From the NCBI GenBank assembly GCA_945931475.1, contig CAMEPD010000001.1:1-64000 (forward strand): DNA of 64,000 nucleotides, given 5' to 3'. The notes beneath the pieces are model-generated. The model ran no database searches, was not told the origin of the DNA, and saw only the letters and a list, made by a program, of their open reading frames with translations. The translations under genes were made by a program, and so were the position numbers. The stretch's first letter is position 1, and each line of letters begins with the position of its first letter. Positions 1 to 8,442 of this stretch are shown in pieces. This DNA is from an uncultured Muribaculaceae bacterium (GTDB lineage: Bacteria; Bacteroidota; Bacteroidia; Bacteroidales; Muribaculaceae).

Positions 1-484
1 GTGCCTGGGTTTCGGCATCCTTCTCCACATCCTCGGGCATACCCTTCTTGATGGCTTTCTTCAGGCCGTCGATGGCGTCGCGGCGGGCGTTGCGCACCGA
101 CACCTTGGCTTGCTCGGCTTCACCCTTCGACTGCTTTACGAGCTGCTTGCGGCGCTCCTCGGTCAGCGGCGGGATGGAGATGCGGATTACCTCGCCGTTA
201 TTCTCGGGGGTGATGCCAAGTTCGGAGTTCAGGATAGCCTTCTCTATCTCCTTGAACATGGGTTTCTCCCAGGGGGTTATGGCGATGGTGCGTGCGTCGG
301 GCACCGAGATGTTTGCGACATTCGACAGGGGTGCCGGCGAGCCGTAGTACATCACGCGGATGCCGTCGAGCAGCTTGGGGTTGGCCTTGCCTGCACGGAT
401 ATGGCTCAGCGCCTCGTCGAGATATTCCACAGCCATGGCCATCTTCTCTTCGGCCGGCTCGAGGTAAGTTTTGGGGTCAGTCAT
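1..484 (-). CDS. frr: ribosome recycling factor (3' end cut by window)
   Basis: This is ribosome recycling factor, which with EF-G splits the post-termination ribosome. Reading the minus strand from the ATG at 484 gives [15 protein letters not shown] and then the conserved [20 protein letters not shown] and [20 protein letters not shown] blocks, which are diagnostic. About 161 residues are present; the family is about 185 long, so the C-terminal helix lies outside the window. It follows pyrH on the same strand with a 41 bp gap, the usual pyrH-frr arrangement, and probably shares the promoter upstream of pyrH. Confidence 0.95.
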   Translation of the reverse strand, partial: MTDPKTYLEPAEEKMAMAVEYLDEALSHIRAGKANPKLLDGIRVMYYGSPAPLSNVANISVPDARTIAITPWEKPMFKEIEKAILNSELGITPENNGEVIRISIPPLTEERRKQLVKQSKGEAEQAKVSVRNARRDAIDGLKKAIKKGMPEDVEKDAETQA

Positions 485-525
485 TGTATTTCAATTTAAA
501 GTGTTTTCAATTTATAGAACCTGCC

Positions 526-1245
526 TTAATATACGAGGGTGCCGATGGTGTCGCCGTCGAGCACCTTGGCCAGGTTGCCGGGGGTGTCCATGTCGAAGAC
601 CACAATGGGCATGTGGTTCTCCTTGCACAGGGCCGTGGCCGTGAGGTCCATTACCTTCAGGCCGCGGGTGTACACCTCGTCGTAGGTGATTTCGGTGAAC
701 TTGGTGGCGGTGGGGTCCTTCTCGGGGTCGGCCGTGTAGATGCCGTCGACGCGTGTTCCCTTGAGCATCACGTCGGCCTCAACCTCCACGGCGCGCAGCG
801 CCGCACCGGTGTCGGTGGTGAAGTAGGGGCAGCCTGTGCCGCCCGACAGGATGGCTACCGCGCCCCCCTTCATGGCCTCGATGGCGTGCCATTTGGAGTA
901 ATACTCGCCGACGGGATACATATTCAGGGCGGTGAACACCTTGGCCGGCTGCCCGATGGCCTCGAGGGCCGAACTCAGCGCCAGCGAGTTGATTACCGTG
1001 GCGAGCATACCCATTTGGTCGCCCTTTACGCGGTCAAATCCCTTGGTGGCTCCCTGCATGCCGCGGAAGATGTTGCCCCCGCCGATAACGATGGCAATCT
1101 GGATGCCCGTGGCGGCTGCCTCCTTAATCTGGCGGGCATACTCCCCGAGGCGCTCCGGGTCAATGCCGTAATGCTGCGCGCCCATCAGCGATTCGCCGCT
1201 GAGTTTCAGCAGTACGCGGTTGTATTTTGTCCTCATTTCTGTCAA
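526..1245 (-). CDS. pyrH: UMP kinase
   Basis: Uridylate kinase phosphorylates UMP to UDP in pyrimidine nucleotide synthesis; it is a cytoplasmic hexamer of the amino-acid-kinase fold. The 239-residue product matches the family length and shows the N-terminal VLLKLSGESLMG phosphate loop, the VIGGGNIFRG motif, and the TGCPYFTTDTGAALRA and DGIYTADPEKDP blocks. An in-frame ATG nine bases downstream (1236, giving MRTKYNRVLLK) is an alternative start. It lies directly upstream of frr on the minus strand, and a well-formed minus-strand promoter sits just upstream at about 1261-1293. Confidence 0.96.
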   Translation of the reverse strand: MTEMRTKYNRVLLKLSGESLMGAQHYGIDPERLGEYARQIKEAAATGIQIAIVIGGGNIFRGMQGATKGFDRVKGDQMGMLATVINSLALSSALEAIGQPAKVFTALNMYPVGEYYSKWHAIEAMKGGAVAILSGGTGCPYFTTDTGAALRAVEVEADVMLKGTRVDGIYTADPEKDPTATKFTEITYDEVYTRGLKVMDLTATALCKENHMPIVVFDMDTPGNLAKVLDGDTIGTLVY

Positions 1246-1260
1246 AAAATATAATTTTTA

Positions 1261-1293
1261 CAAAAATAGCATTTATTTCCCGAATGTGACAAA
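1261..1293 (-). promoter_or_regulatory. Bacteroidetes-type promoter for pyrH-frr
   Basis: Read on the minus strand, TATTTTTG (1268-1261) matches the -7 consensus TAnnTTTG. A TTTG (1293-1290) lies 21 bp upstream, at the -33 position. The predicted transcript start would be only a few bases to a dozen bases before the pyrH ATG at 1245. Confidence 0.5.
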
Positions 1294-1386
1294 AAATAGT
1301 TGACCTTTCTTTAGCCAAATTTGTTTTAATGATGTCTGTAAACTTGGTTTTACACCTTATTTAATAAATTTTACCCTCAAAATTAA

Positions 1387-1415
1387 CTTGAGATACAGAA
1401 TTTAAGTTAACTTTG
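1387..1415 (+). promoter_or_regulatory. promoter for the FKBP gene cluster
   Basis: TAACTTTG at 1408-1415 matches the Bacteroidetes -7 element, with a weaker TTG at 1388-1390 at about the -33 distance. This places transcription start near 1420, so translation should begin at the ATG at 1478 and not at the earlier in-frame ATG at 1424, which would sit on or next to the transcription start. Confidence 0.5.
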
Positions 1416-1477
1416 CATCCGGTTTGCGACACCCTCCCCCACGGGGTGGTGACGCCGACCCACTAACAACTCATAAA

Positions 1478-2107
1478 ATGGAAGAAAAGAAACTTGACCG
1501 CATCAGCTATGCCCTGGGTCTGAGCATGGGCAATAATTTCCGTGCTTCGGGCATCAACGAAATCAACGTTGAAGATTTTGCCGACGGCGTGGCTGCCGTG
1601 TTCTACGGTTCAAAGCCCAAAATGACTTACGACGAGGCCAAGACCGTTATACGCGACTACTTCACCGAGATGGAGAAGGCCCAGCAGGCCGAAGCCCTCA
1701 AAGCCGCCGAAGCCAACAAGGCCGAAGGCGATAAGTTCCTCGGCGAAAACGGCAAACGTGCCGAGGTGCTCACCACCCCCTCGGGCCTGCAGTATGAAAT
1801 CCTGCGCCAGGGCGACGGCCCCAAACCTACCGACAAAGACCAGGTGGAGGTACACTACACCGGCAAACTGCTCGACGGCACGGTCTTCGACTCGTCGGTC
1901 GACCGCGGCGTACCCGCCACCTTCGGCGTAACCCAGGTTATCCCCGGATGGGTCGAGGCCCTGCAGCTGATGAACGTCGGCTCGAAATGGCGCCTGTTCA
2001 TCCCCTCGCAGCTCGCCTACGGCCCCACAGGCACCCCCGGCGGCCCCATCGGCCCCAACGCCACACTGATTTTCGACGTTGACCTGCTTAAAATCATCGG
2101 CAAATAA
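1478..2107 (+). CDS. FKBP-type peptidyl-prolyl cis-trans isomerase (no signal peptide)
   Basis: This 209-residue protein has a helical N-terminal domain of the Mip/FkpA type (MEEKKLDRISYALGLSMG) and a C-terminal FKBP domain of about 110 residues. The FKBP core includes VEVHYTGKLLDGTVFDSS, QVIPGWVEALQLM and IPSQLAYGP, so the usual active-site aromatic and aspartate positions look intact. The N-terminus is charged and has no signal sequence, so it is probably cytoplasmic. I chose the ATG at 1478 because the upstream extension is Pro/Arg/Asp-rich, unlike the family, and begins at the predicted transcription start. It is the first of three consecutive FKBP genes, 12 bp before the second. Confidence 0.9.
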   Translation: MEEKKLDRISYALGLSMGNNFRASGINEINVEDFADGVAAVFYGSKPKMTYDEAKTVIRDYFTEMEKAQQAEALKAAEANKAEGDKFLGENGKRAEVLTTPSGLQYEILRQGDGPKPTDKDQVEVHYTGKLLDGTVFDSSVDRGVPATFGVTQVIPGWVEALQLMNVGSKWRLFIPSQLAYGPTGTPGGPIGPNATLIFDVDLLKIIGK

Positions 2108-2119
2108 CCGCGCTGACCG

Positions 2120-3022
2120 ATGAAACTCAGATTTTTAGCAGCGATATCGCTCGTGTGTGCGGCTTCAGCCGGATACGCGGCGATTACCCCCCGCCTGGAT
2201 GCCGGCAATCCCACCCCTGACGAAATCGCCTCCTCTAAGGCGATTATCCAGCCCAACGATACGGTGGCTGTGAACTACACGCAGGCAGAGGCCGACTCAT
2301 GCGTGGCTGCCTTCGCCACAATCATGGCATCGTACATCCGTCCCGAACTGCAGAAACAGTTCGGCGACGACCCCAAAGCCCGCGAAGAATTAGCCCGCGG
2401 CATCGCCCACGCCTTCGACATCCGCAACGACGAGGCTCCCTACTATATGGGCGTACGCATGGGTCTGGGCATGATTGAGCGCGTCGAAGGGATGGAGCAG
2501 ATGGGCTACCCCGTGTCGCCCGACGTATTCGTGCCCGCTTTCAGCAAGGCCCTTGCAGGCCCGGTGATGGGATTCGACGAGACGAGCGCCGACGCATACC
2601 TGCGCCGCTTCATGAACATCATCTACCCGCCGGCCGAACCGCTCACCCCCGAGTCGCAGCAGGCATTTCTCGCCGAGCAGAAAGCCCGCGAAGGGGTTAT
2701 CGAACTCCCCGGCGGCGTGCTCTTCGAGGTACTCACCGAGGGTGAAGGCGCCATGCCCGGCCCCGGCGACTCCGTGAAGCTCACATACATGGGCGCGCTG
2801 GCCGACGGCACGGTCTTCGACGTAACAGACACCCCCGTCTCGCTGCCCGTGTCGGGCGTGGTCCCCGGCTTCAGCGAGGCATTACAGCAGATGAAACCCG
2901 GCGGCAAATACCGCGTGTTCATCCCCGCCGACAGGGGTTACGGCGACCAGGGTGCCGCAGGCGTCATACCCCCGGGAGCCGCTCTCGACTTCACCGTCAC
3001 TCTCCTCGAAATTGAAAAATAA
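2120..3022 (+). CDS. exported FKBP-type peptidyl-prolyl isomerase
   Basis: A 300-residue FkpA/Mip-like protein. Residues 1-21 (MKLRFLAAISLVCAASAGYA) form a Sec signal peptide with an A-x-A-type cleavage region but no lipobox Cys, so a soluble periplasmic location is likely. A helical dimerisation-type domain follows, and the last ~105 residues are an FKBP fold with VKLTYMGALADGTVFDVT, VVPGFSEALQQM and YRVFIPADRGYG. It lies 12 bp after the first FKBP gene and 29 bp before the third, so it is almost certainly in the same transcription unit. Chaperone activity on exported proteins is inferred from the family. Confidence 0.9.
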   Translation: MKLRFLAAISLVCAASAGYAAITPRLDAGNPTPDEIASSKAIIQPNDTVAVNYTQAEADSCVAAFATIMASYIRPELQKQFGDDPKAREELARGIAHAFDIRNDEAPYYMGVRMGLGMIERVEGMEQMGYPVSPDVFVPAFSKALAGPVMGFDETSADAYLRRFMNIIYPPAEPLTPESQQAFLAEQKAREGVIELPGGVLFEVLTEGEGAMPGPGDSVKLTYMGALADGTVFDVTDTPVSLPVSGVVPGFSEALQQMKPGGKYRVFIPADRGYGDQGAAGVIPPGAALDFTVTLLEIEK

Positions 3023-3051
3023 ATTTACACACAATAAATAATTAAAGCAAA

Positions 3052-3990
3052 ATGAAGAAAATCATTCTCACTTTAGCTACAGCACTCCTTGTGGGCGCTG
3101 CATTCACCTCTTGCAACAAGGGCGAAAACGCCGCTTCTGGCGAAAACGCCGCTCTGGGTGACTCCATCGCCGACGCCCTCGGCTGTTTTGCCGGCGCACA
3201 GTCGGCTATGGGATTCCAGCAGATGAGCCTCAGCGGCGACTCCGCACGTATGGCCAAAATGAAGAAAGAGGACTACCTCCGCGGCCTCAAGACCATCCTC
3301 GATGCCGATACCAACTCGCTTGCATACTACGAAGGCATCCAGATGGGCCTCCAGCTCGTCAACCCCATCCTCGGCATGAACAACGACGCCGGCATACCCG
3401 TCAACAAAGACAAAGTATACGAGGCATTCAAGACTGTCTTCATGCAGGACTCCGTGCAGGATATGAGCGTCTACTATACCAAGTATCAGGAGGTTATGCA
3501 GAAAGCCCAGGAAATCATGAAAGCCAAGCAGGAGAAAGCCATAGCTGAATCGCCCGCTGCCAAGGACAACCTCAAGGCAGGTCAGGAATACCAGGCCAAA
3601 ATGCTCAAAGAGGGTTATAAGAAAAGCTCTACCGGCCTCATCTACAAGATTGAGAATCCCGGCACAGGCGCACCCGCTACCGACGCCGACAATATAACCC
3701 TGTCGTACGTCGGCACCCTCGTCAACGGTCAGGAATTCGACAAGAACGACAACGCCACATTCTCGCCCGCACAGGTAGTGCCCGGCTTCGCCGAAGCCCT
3801 TAAGCTCGTGGGTAAAGGTGGCAAAATCATCGCCGTTATACCCGCCGACCTCGCATACGGCCTGAACGCTCCCCAGCAGATCGGCCCCAACCAGACCCTG
3901 GTCTTCACCATCGAAATCAAGGACATCCACACCGCAGCCCAGGCAGCCGCAGCCGCCCAGATTAAGGCCGGTGCGCCCCAGGTGAAGTAA
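3052..3990 (+). CDS. FKBP-type peptidyl-prolyl isomerase lipoprotein
   Basis: A 312-residue FKBP protein with a lipoprotein signal: MKKIILTLATALLVGAAFTSC ends in a lipobox with Cys21, so the mature protein should be membrane-anchored. It carries a Mip-like helical N-terminal domain (ALGCFAGAQSAMGF..., EGIQMGLQLVNP) and a C-terminal FKBP domain (ITLSYVGTLVNGQEFD, VVPGFAEALKLVGKGG, IPADLAYG). The short Ala-rich tail after the domain is unusual. It is the last gene of the three-FKBP cluster and is followed by a strong hairpin. Confidence 0.9.
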   Translation: MKKIILTLATALLVGAAFTSCNKGENAASGENAALGDSIADALGCFAGAQSAMGFQQMSLSGDSARMAKMKKEDYLRGLKTILDADTNSLAYYEGIQMGLQLVNPILGMNNDAGIPVNKDKVYEAFKTVFMQDSVQDMSVYYTKYQEVMQKAQEIMKAKQEKAIAESPAAKDNLKAGQEYQAKMLKEGYKKSSTGLIYKIENPGTGAPATDADNITLSYVGTLVNGQEFDKNDNATFSPAQVVPGFAEALKLVGKGGKIIAVIPADLAYGLNAPQQIGPNQTLVFTIEIKDIHTAAQAAAAAQIKAGAPQVK

Positions 3991-4011
3991 AAGGCTGTTT
4001 AAACCACCCCG

Positions 4012-4061
4012 AAAGCATCACAGGCGGCGTGTCGAAATTGACACGCCGCCTGTAATGCTTT
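4012..4061. terminator. bidirectional hairpin between convergent genes
   Basis: A near-perfect inverted repeat, AAAGCATcACAGGCGGCGTGTC and its complement, separated by GAAATT. It sits between the FKBP cluster (plus) and the mannose-1-phosphate guanylyltransferase gene (minus), so it probably terminates both. The short AAGGCTGTTTAAA repeat lies immediately before it at 3991-4003. Confidence 0.75.
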
Positions 4062-4075
4062 AGAGGAGACAGGAT

Positions 4076-5161
4076 TTACTGGAACTTTTCGCCGAAGGTC
4101 CGGCGCGCATCGTTGACCATCAAGCGGATGCGCTGCTCGTCGGCCAACGGACAGATGAGCAGCACGTCGCCGGCGTCGGCTATCACAAAATCTTTCAGAC
4201 CGTCGACCACCACGAGCTTGTGCGGGTCGGAGACGGCAAAAAGATTGTTGGTCGACTCGTAGGCCATCACGGTGCAGTTCTGCGTGACGTTGCCGTCGCG
4301 GTTCTTGGGCGAATGCTCGTAGAGCGAGCGCCACGACCCGAGGTCGTTCCAGCCGAAAGTCACTGTCTCGACATACACGTTCTGCGACTTCTCCATAAGC
4401 GCGAAGTCGATGGAGATGCCGATGATGCCGGGGTAATTCTCCTCGATGAAACGCTTCTCGGCCGGAGTGCCGAAGAGTTCCTTGCCGCGCTCGAAGGTCC
4501 GGGCCATGTCGGAGGCGTGCTCCTTCAGTTCATTGATGATGGTCGACGCGCGCCACAGGAAAATACCTGAGTTCCAGAAGAATTCGCCGCTGTCGACAAA
4601 CACGCGGGCGATGTCAGACTTCGGTTTCTCGGTGAAGGTCTTCACCTTGTGGATGTCGCCCTCGACCTTCGGACCAATCTGTATGTAGCCATAGCTGGTC
4701 TCGGGACAGGTGGGGGTGATGCCGAGGGTGAGCAGGGCGTCGTGCTTCTCGACGAAATCAAAGCCGTCGAGTATGGCCTTGGCGAAGATATTTTCGCGGG
4801 TGATGATATGGTCGCTCGGAGTTACGACAATCGAGGCCTCGGGGTCGCGGGCGATGATGTGGTACGACGCCCAGGCGATGCAGGGAGCGGTGCTGCGGCG
4901 CGCCGGTTCGAGCAGGATCTGGCTGTCGTCGAGCATGGGGAGCTGCTCGCGCACCAGCGGGGCGTACAATTCGTTGGTCAGCAGTATTATATTTTCGGGG
5001 GCGACAATTTCGCTGATACGGTCGTAGCTCATCTGCAGGAGGGTGCGGCCCGTACCGAGGAAGTCGATAAACTGCTTTGGGCGCGACGTGCGGCTGTACG
5101 GCCAGAAACGGCTACCGATTCCGCCGCAGAGTATCACGCAGTATCTGTGGGGGGTGATCAT
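4076..5161 (-). CDS. manC: mannose-1-phosphate guanylyltransferase
   Basis: This enzyme makes GDP-mannose from mannose-1-phosphate and GTP, a precursor for surface polysaccharides. The 361-residue protein starts MITPHRYCVILCGG and has the nucleotidyltransferase signature GGIGSRFWPYSRTSRPKQF, then VVTPSDHII, GYIQIG, FTEKP and EFFWNSGIFLWRAS. It ends without the second (phosphomannose isomerase) domain of bifunctional ManC/AlgA, so it is the short monofunctional form common in Bacteroidales. The ATG at 5161 is preferred over an upstream in-frame extension because it places the family N-terminus at the start. It is convergent with the FKBP cluster. Confidence 0.9.
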   Translation of the reverse strand: MITPHRYCVILCGGIGSRFWPYSRTSRPKQFIDFLGTGRTLLQMSYDRISEIVAPENIILLTNELYAPLVREQLPMLDDSQILLEPARRSTAPCIAWASYHIIARDPEASIVVTPSDHIITRENIFAKAILDGFDFVEKHDALLTLGITPTCPETSYGYIQIGPKVEGDIHKVKTFTEKPKSDIARVFVDSGEFFWNSGIFLWRASTIINELKEHASDMARTFERGKELFGTPAEKRFIEENYPGIIGISIDFALMEKSQNVYVETVTFGWNDLGSWRSLYEHSPKNRDGNVTQNCTVMAYESTNNLFAVSDPHKLVVVDGLKDFVIADAGDVLLICPLADEQRIRLMVNDARRTFGEKFQ

Positions 5162-5286
5162 GGTGCGATAATGTAACTTTGGAATGGCTAAATTACTAAA
5201 TTCCCGAGCCCTTTGCAAGTCTTTTGCTCAATAACATATTTTCCACGCACGGAATGGAGCCGGGAGGCTCTTCCGGGCGCGGAAAC

Positions 5287-6642
5287 TCAAAACTTCGCAA
5301 GGGGTTGCGTATGCTGGTCGGCGGCGGCCTGTGCCTCAATCAGATACCGTATCATAGCGTCGTTGTTTACGATAATCTGTTCGAGCGAACGGGTGTACTC
5401 CTCGTAGTCGTCGGGCGAACGGCGTGCCACCCCCGAGTTGACGGCGGCCTTGATAATGGCCGGAGCCACCGACGTGAGCAGACGGCGGTCGTAGGGTTTG
5501 GGCAGTATGTAGCTGCGGCCGAACTCGAGGTGCGGCTCGTGGTAGGCCTTCTTCACATCGTCGGGCACCGGTTTGTGGGCCAGCGCGGCGATGGCGCGGG
5601 CGGCGGCTACCTTCATGGCTTCGTTGATTTTGACGGCGCGGCAGTCGAGAGCCGCACGGAATATGTAGGGGAAGCCAAGCACATTGTTAATCTGGTTGGG
5701 ATAGTCGCTGCGGCCGGTGGCGAAAATCAGGTCGTTGCGCGAGGCCATGGCCTTGTCGTAGGCAATCTCGGGATTAGGGTTGGCCAGGGCGAAGACAATG
5801 GGTTTTGGAGCCATAAGGCGCACCATCTCGGGGGTGAGCACATCGGCTACCGACAGCCCCAGGAAAATATCGGCGCCCCGGATAGCGTCCTCCAGGGTGT
5901 GGATGTCGGTACGGTCGACGGCGAATTTGCGTTTGTAGGCGTTGAGGTCGGTGCGCTGCGAGGTGATTACACCCTTCGAGTCGCACATCACAATATTCTC
6001 TCGTTTCATGCCCAAGGCGCAGTACAGGTTCGTGCAGGCCATGGCCGCGGCGCCGGCGCCGTTTACCACCATGTGCACCCGGTCGATTTTCTTGCCCTGG
6101 ATTTCGAGGGCGTTGAGCAGTCCGGCGGCCGATATGATGGCCGTGCCGTGCTGGTCGTCGTGCATCACCGGGATGTCACACTGGGCGCGCAGCCCCTCCT
6201 CGATTGTGAAGCACTCGGGGGCCTTGATGTCCTCGAGGTTGATGCCGCCGAATGTGGGTGTGAGCGATTTCACTATATCGATAAACTTGGCGGGGTCCTT
6301 CTCGTCGATTTCGATGTCGAAAGCGTCGAGACCGGCGAACACCTTGAACAGCAGTGCTTTGCCCTCCATTACGGGCTTCGAGGCCTCCGGACCGATGTTG
6401 CCCAGGCCCAGCACGGCGGTACCGTTGGTGATTACGGCCACCAGGTTGCCACGGTTTGTGTAGGCGTAGGGAGTGGCCTCGCCGGCGGCGATGCGCAGGC
6501 AGGGGTATGCCACGCCGGGCGAGTATGCCAGGGCCAGGTCGTGGGGCGTAGAATATGGTTTGGTGGGAACTACCTCGATTTTGCCGGCTTTCGGCAGACG
6601 ATGGTAATTGAGAGCTTCTCTTTCAGTAACGTTCGATTTCAT
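5287..6642 (-). CDS. malic enzyme, single-domain form
   Basis: Oxidative decarboxylation of malate to pyruvate with NAD(P)+. The 451-residue protein has the malic N-terminal domain ([52 protein letters not shown]) and the Rossmann NAD(P)-binding domain ([15 protein letters not shown]). It stops after about 450 residues. Many Bacteroidales relatives are about 760 residues and carry a C-terminal phosphotransacetylase-like domain, which is absent here. The start is the ATG at 6642; a TTG two codons upstream is less likely. The stop is followed by a weak GC hairpin near 5260-5280. Confidence 0.9.
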   Translation of the reverse strand: MKSNVTEREALNYHRLPKAGKIEVVPTKPYSTPHDLALAYSPGVAYPCLRIAAGEATPYAYTNRGNLVAVITNGTAVLGLGNIGPEASKPVMEGKALLFKVFAGLDAFDIEIDEKDPAKFIDIVKSLTPTFGGINLEDIKAPECFTIEEGLRAQCDIPVMHDDQHGTAIISAAGLLNALEIQGKKIDRVHMVVNGAGAAAMACTNLYCALGMKRENIVMCDSKGVITSQRTDLNAYKRKFAVDRTDIHTLEDAIRGADIFLGLSVADVLTPEMVRLMAPKPIVFALANPNPEIAYDKAMASRNDLIFATGRSDYPNQINNVLGFPYIFRAALDCRAVKINEAMKVAAARAIAALAHKPVPDDVKKAYHEPHLEFGRSYILPKPYDRRLLTSVAPAIIKAAVNSGVARRSPDDYEEYTRSLEQIIVNNDAMIRYLIEAQAAADQHTQPLAKF

Positions 6643-6783
6643 AAACAAATCCGGCCGAGTCAGTGGCCGGTTCCATAGTTAAAACGCGCGGGAACGGCGC
6701 ATGGTTTTGACCGGTCCCGAATTTAGAAGGTATTTATGCAACATATCGCTGCAATTCCGCGTTTTTTAATAAAACGGATATTT

Positions 6784-7515
6784 ATGAGAGAAATTATGTT
6801 AATACGAGGATTATCGGCCATACTTTTTTCGTGCATGATGCTGCTGCCGGGCAAAGCCCGGGCCGTCAGCCCGTACAATATACTCGAGGAACGCGCCGCC
6901 CGCTTCTTCAACCAACAGGAGTGGAACCAGGCCGCCGCCGTCTACGACCTGATGATTGACGAGAAGGGCAACATCCCGGAGGTCTACGGCCATGCCGTGG
7001 TGGCCAATGCCATGCGCGGCGACTCCATCGCCCAGATGCGTCTGATGGCCAAGGCTCTCGACAATCATGTACCCTTCGATTCGGTGTTCTCGCGGGTGCG
7101 CCAGTGCAGTTTCTCGTTGGGCAAAGCCAACCTCTACGAGCGCTTCCTCACCGGAGTGCGCGCCACATATCCGTGGATGAAACGCAACATCGACTCGCAG
7201 CTTCTCAACTATTACACCTTCCGGCGCGACGGCGCCATGACCATCCGCTACGCCGAGATGATGCTCGACGGCGCCCCCGACAACATCAACTTCCTGCTGC
7301 TCAGGGCATCGGGGTATGTGCAGAGCGGCCTGATGGACCGGGCCATGCAGACCTACAGCGAAGTTCTTGCCCTTGACCCCGACAACATCCCGGCCCTCCT
7401 GAATCTCGGCAACTACTATTATCAGACCGGCGACCCCACACGCGCCCGCCCCTACCTGGAGCGAGCCTATACCTTGCGCCCTACCCCCTACCTGGCCACC
7501 CTCCTCGCCCGGTGA
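6784..7515 (+). CDS. exported tetratricopeptide-repeat protein
   Basis: A 243-residue protein with an N-terminal hydrophobic signal (IRGLSAILFSCMMLLPGKARA) and several TPR-like helical pairs. The clearest is near the C-terminus: GLMDRAMQTYSEVLALDPDN, followed by a second unit containing NYYYQTGDPTRARPYLERA. It is probably a periplasmic or membrane-attached scaffold; the partner cannot be deduced. Start choice is uncertain: in-frame ATGs at 6736, 6784 and 6796 all precede the signal peptide, and 6784 gives a conventional signal length. It is divergent from the malic enzyme gene and ends before a strong terminator. Confidence 0.75.
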   Translation: MREIMLIRGLSAILFSCMMLLPGKARAVSPYNILEERAARFFNQQEWNQAAAVYDLMIDEKGNIPEVYGHAVVANAMRGDSIAQMRLMAKALDNHVPFDSVFSRVRQCSFSLGKANLYERFLTGVRATYPWMKRNIDSQLLNYYTFRRDGAMTIRYAEMMLDGAPDNINFLLLRASGYVQSGLMDRAMQTYSEVLALDPDNIPALLNLGNYYYQTGDPTRARPYLERAYTLRPTPYLATLLAR

Positions 7516-7570
7516 CCGCCACCCCCTGTTTTTTTACTGCGGTGCAGCCCCCCCCGTCAGCGCCTCCCTT

Positions 7571-7606
7571 GTCTCCGTCCGAAATCGGCCGGTTTCGGAC
7601 GGAGAC
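7571..7606 (+). terminator. intrinsic terminator after the TPR gene
   Basis: A perfect 14 bp inverted repeat (GTCTCCGTCCGAAA / TTTCGGACGGAGAC) around an 8-base centre, followed by a C/T-rich run (CCTCCTTTCCCCTTTC). It lies 56 bp after the stop of the TPR gene. Confidence 0.75.
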
Positions 7607-7639
7607 CCTCCTTTCCCCTTTCTGAAAAGGTTAAACGTA

Positions 7640-7670
7640 CCAAGCCCCGCTGGAGGTCAGCGGGGCTTGG
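7640..7670 (-). terminator. terminator of the tRNA-Glu / rpsT unit
   Basis: A 12 bp perfect inverted repeat (CCAAGCCCCGCT / AGCGGGGCTTGG) with a 7-base loop, directly downstream of the minus-strand tRNA-Glu. It probably ends the tRNA-rpsT-tRNA transcript. Confidence 0.7.
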
Positions 7671-7678
7671 CGGCGGGT

Positions 7679-7748
7679 AGCCCATAGCAGAATCGAACTG
7701 CTCTTTCAAGAATGAAAATCTTGCGTCCTAACCGATAGACGAATGGGC
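7679..7748 (-). tRNA. tRNA-Glu (anticodon UUC), copy 1
   Basis: Read on the minus strand this folds as a full cloverleaf: GCCCAT acceptor, D arm, CAAGA/TCTTG anticodon stem around a TTTTCAT loop (anticodon TTC), and AGCAG/CTGCT T stem around TTCGATT. CCA is not encoded. It is identical to the copy at 8181-8250 on the other side of rpsT. Confidence 0.92.
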
Positions 7749-7881
7749 CAAAAATCAACCCATCTGCTCTCGCGAGCCGGTGGGAGAAAATTACGAGAAT
7801 ATAATTGGATAAGTATCGAATTCTGTATCGTTGCAGCTAAGCGGGGCGCGGGGCCGGGCACGCTGTGTACGTTCTCGGAAT

Positions 7882-8136
7882 TTAGCCTAACTTGTTGATG
7901 TAGAGGGCGAGTTTGCTCTTGAGGTTCGAGGCTTTGTTCTTCGAGATAGATTTCTTCGAAGCGAGGCGGTCGAGCATGGCTTCTACTTTTACGTAAGTTT
8001 CCTGAGCCTGAGCCTTGTCGGTCATGGCGCGGAGGCGACGCACAGCGTTGCGTGCGGTCTTAGCGTAATAGCGGTTGCGGAGGCGGCGGCTCTCTGTCTG
8101 GCGGATGCGTTTTAAAGCTGATTTATGGTTTGCCAT
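7882..8136 (-). CDS. rpsT: 30S ribosomal protein S20
   Basis: An 84-residue, Lys/Arg-rich protein starting [21 protein letters not shown] and ending LALYINKLG, the typical S20 sequence and length. It binds 16S rRNA early in 30S assembly. It lies between two identical tRNA-Glu genes on the same strand, probably in one transcript driven from the promoter at about 8339-8370. S20 genes are often autoregulated, but no clear leader structure could be assigned here. Confidence 0.96.
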   Translation of the reverse strand: MANHKSALKRIRQTESRRLRNRYYAKTARNAVRRLRAMTDKAQAQETYVKVEAMLDRLASKKSISKNKASNLKSKLALYINKLG

Positions 8137-8180
8137 TTCGTTTGAAATCTCTTGTTTCGTTATTTTTTGATATAATTAGT

Positions 8181-8250
8181 AGCCCATAGCAGAATCGAAC
8201 TGCTCTTTCAAGAATGAAAATCTTGCGTCCTAACCGATAGACGAATGGGC
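8181..8250 (-). tRNA. tRNA-Glu (anticodon UUC), copy 2
   Basis: Same 70-base sequence as copy 1, with anticodon TTC in a TTTTCAT loop. It lies upstream of rpsT on the minus strand. With copy 1 it forms perfect direct repeats about 500 bp apart that bracket an essential gene. Confidence 0.92.
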
Positions 8251-8338
8251 CGCCTCGTAAGGCAACTGTGCCGTGTGTGAGGGATTTAGCATCCCGGCAG
8301 CGCGAGAAGCGTCCTCTCTCCGGCGCAATTTGCGACTG

Positions 8339-8370
8339 CAAAGTTATTACATTTTTTCGATATGCCCAAA
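8339..8370 (-). promoter_or_regulatory. promoter for tRNA-Glu / rpsT / tRNA-Glu
   Basis: On the minus strand, TAACTTTG (8346-8339) matches the -7 consensus and TTTG (8370-8367) lies exactly 20 bp upstream. It is divergent from ldcA. Confidence 0.65.
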
Positions 8371-8442
8371 TTTTTTCATATTTTTTTATTTTTCACGGCA
8401 TTAACGGGGGGGTATCCGGGGGATTTTCGCTAACTTCGTGGC

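Noticed and set aside
5224..6678. 484-codon open frame on the plus strand
   Set aside because: It is antisense to the malic enzyme gene; the Val/Gly/His/Gln-rich translation has no domain and arises from the GC-rich codon pattern of the real gene.
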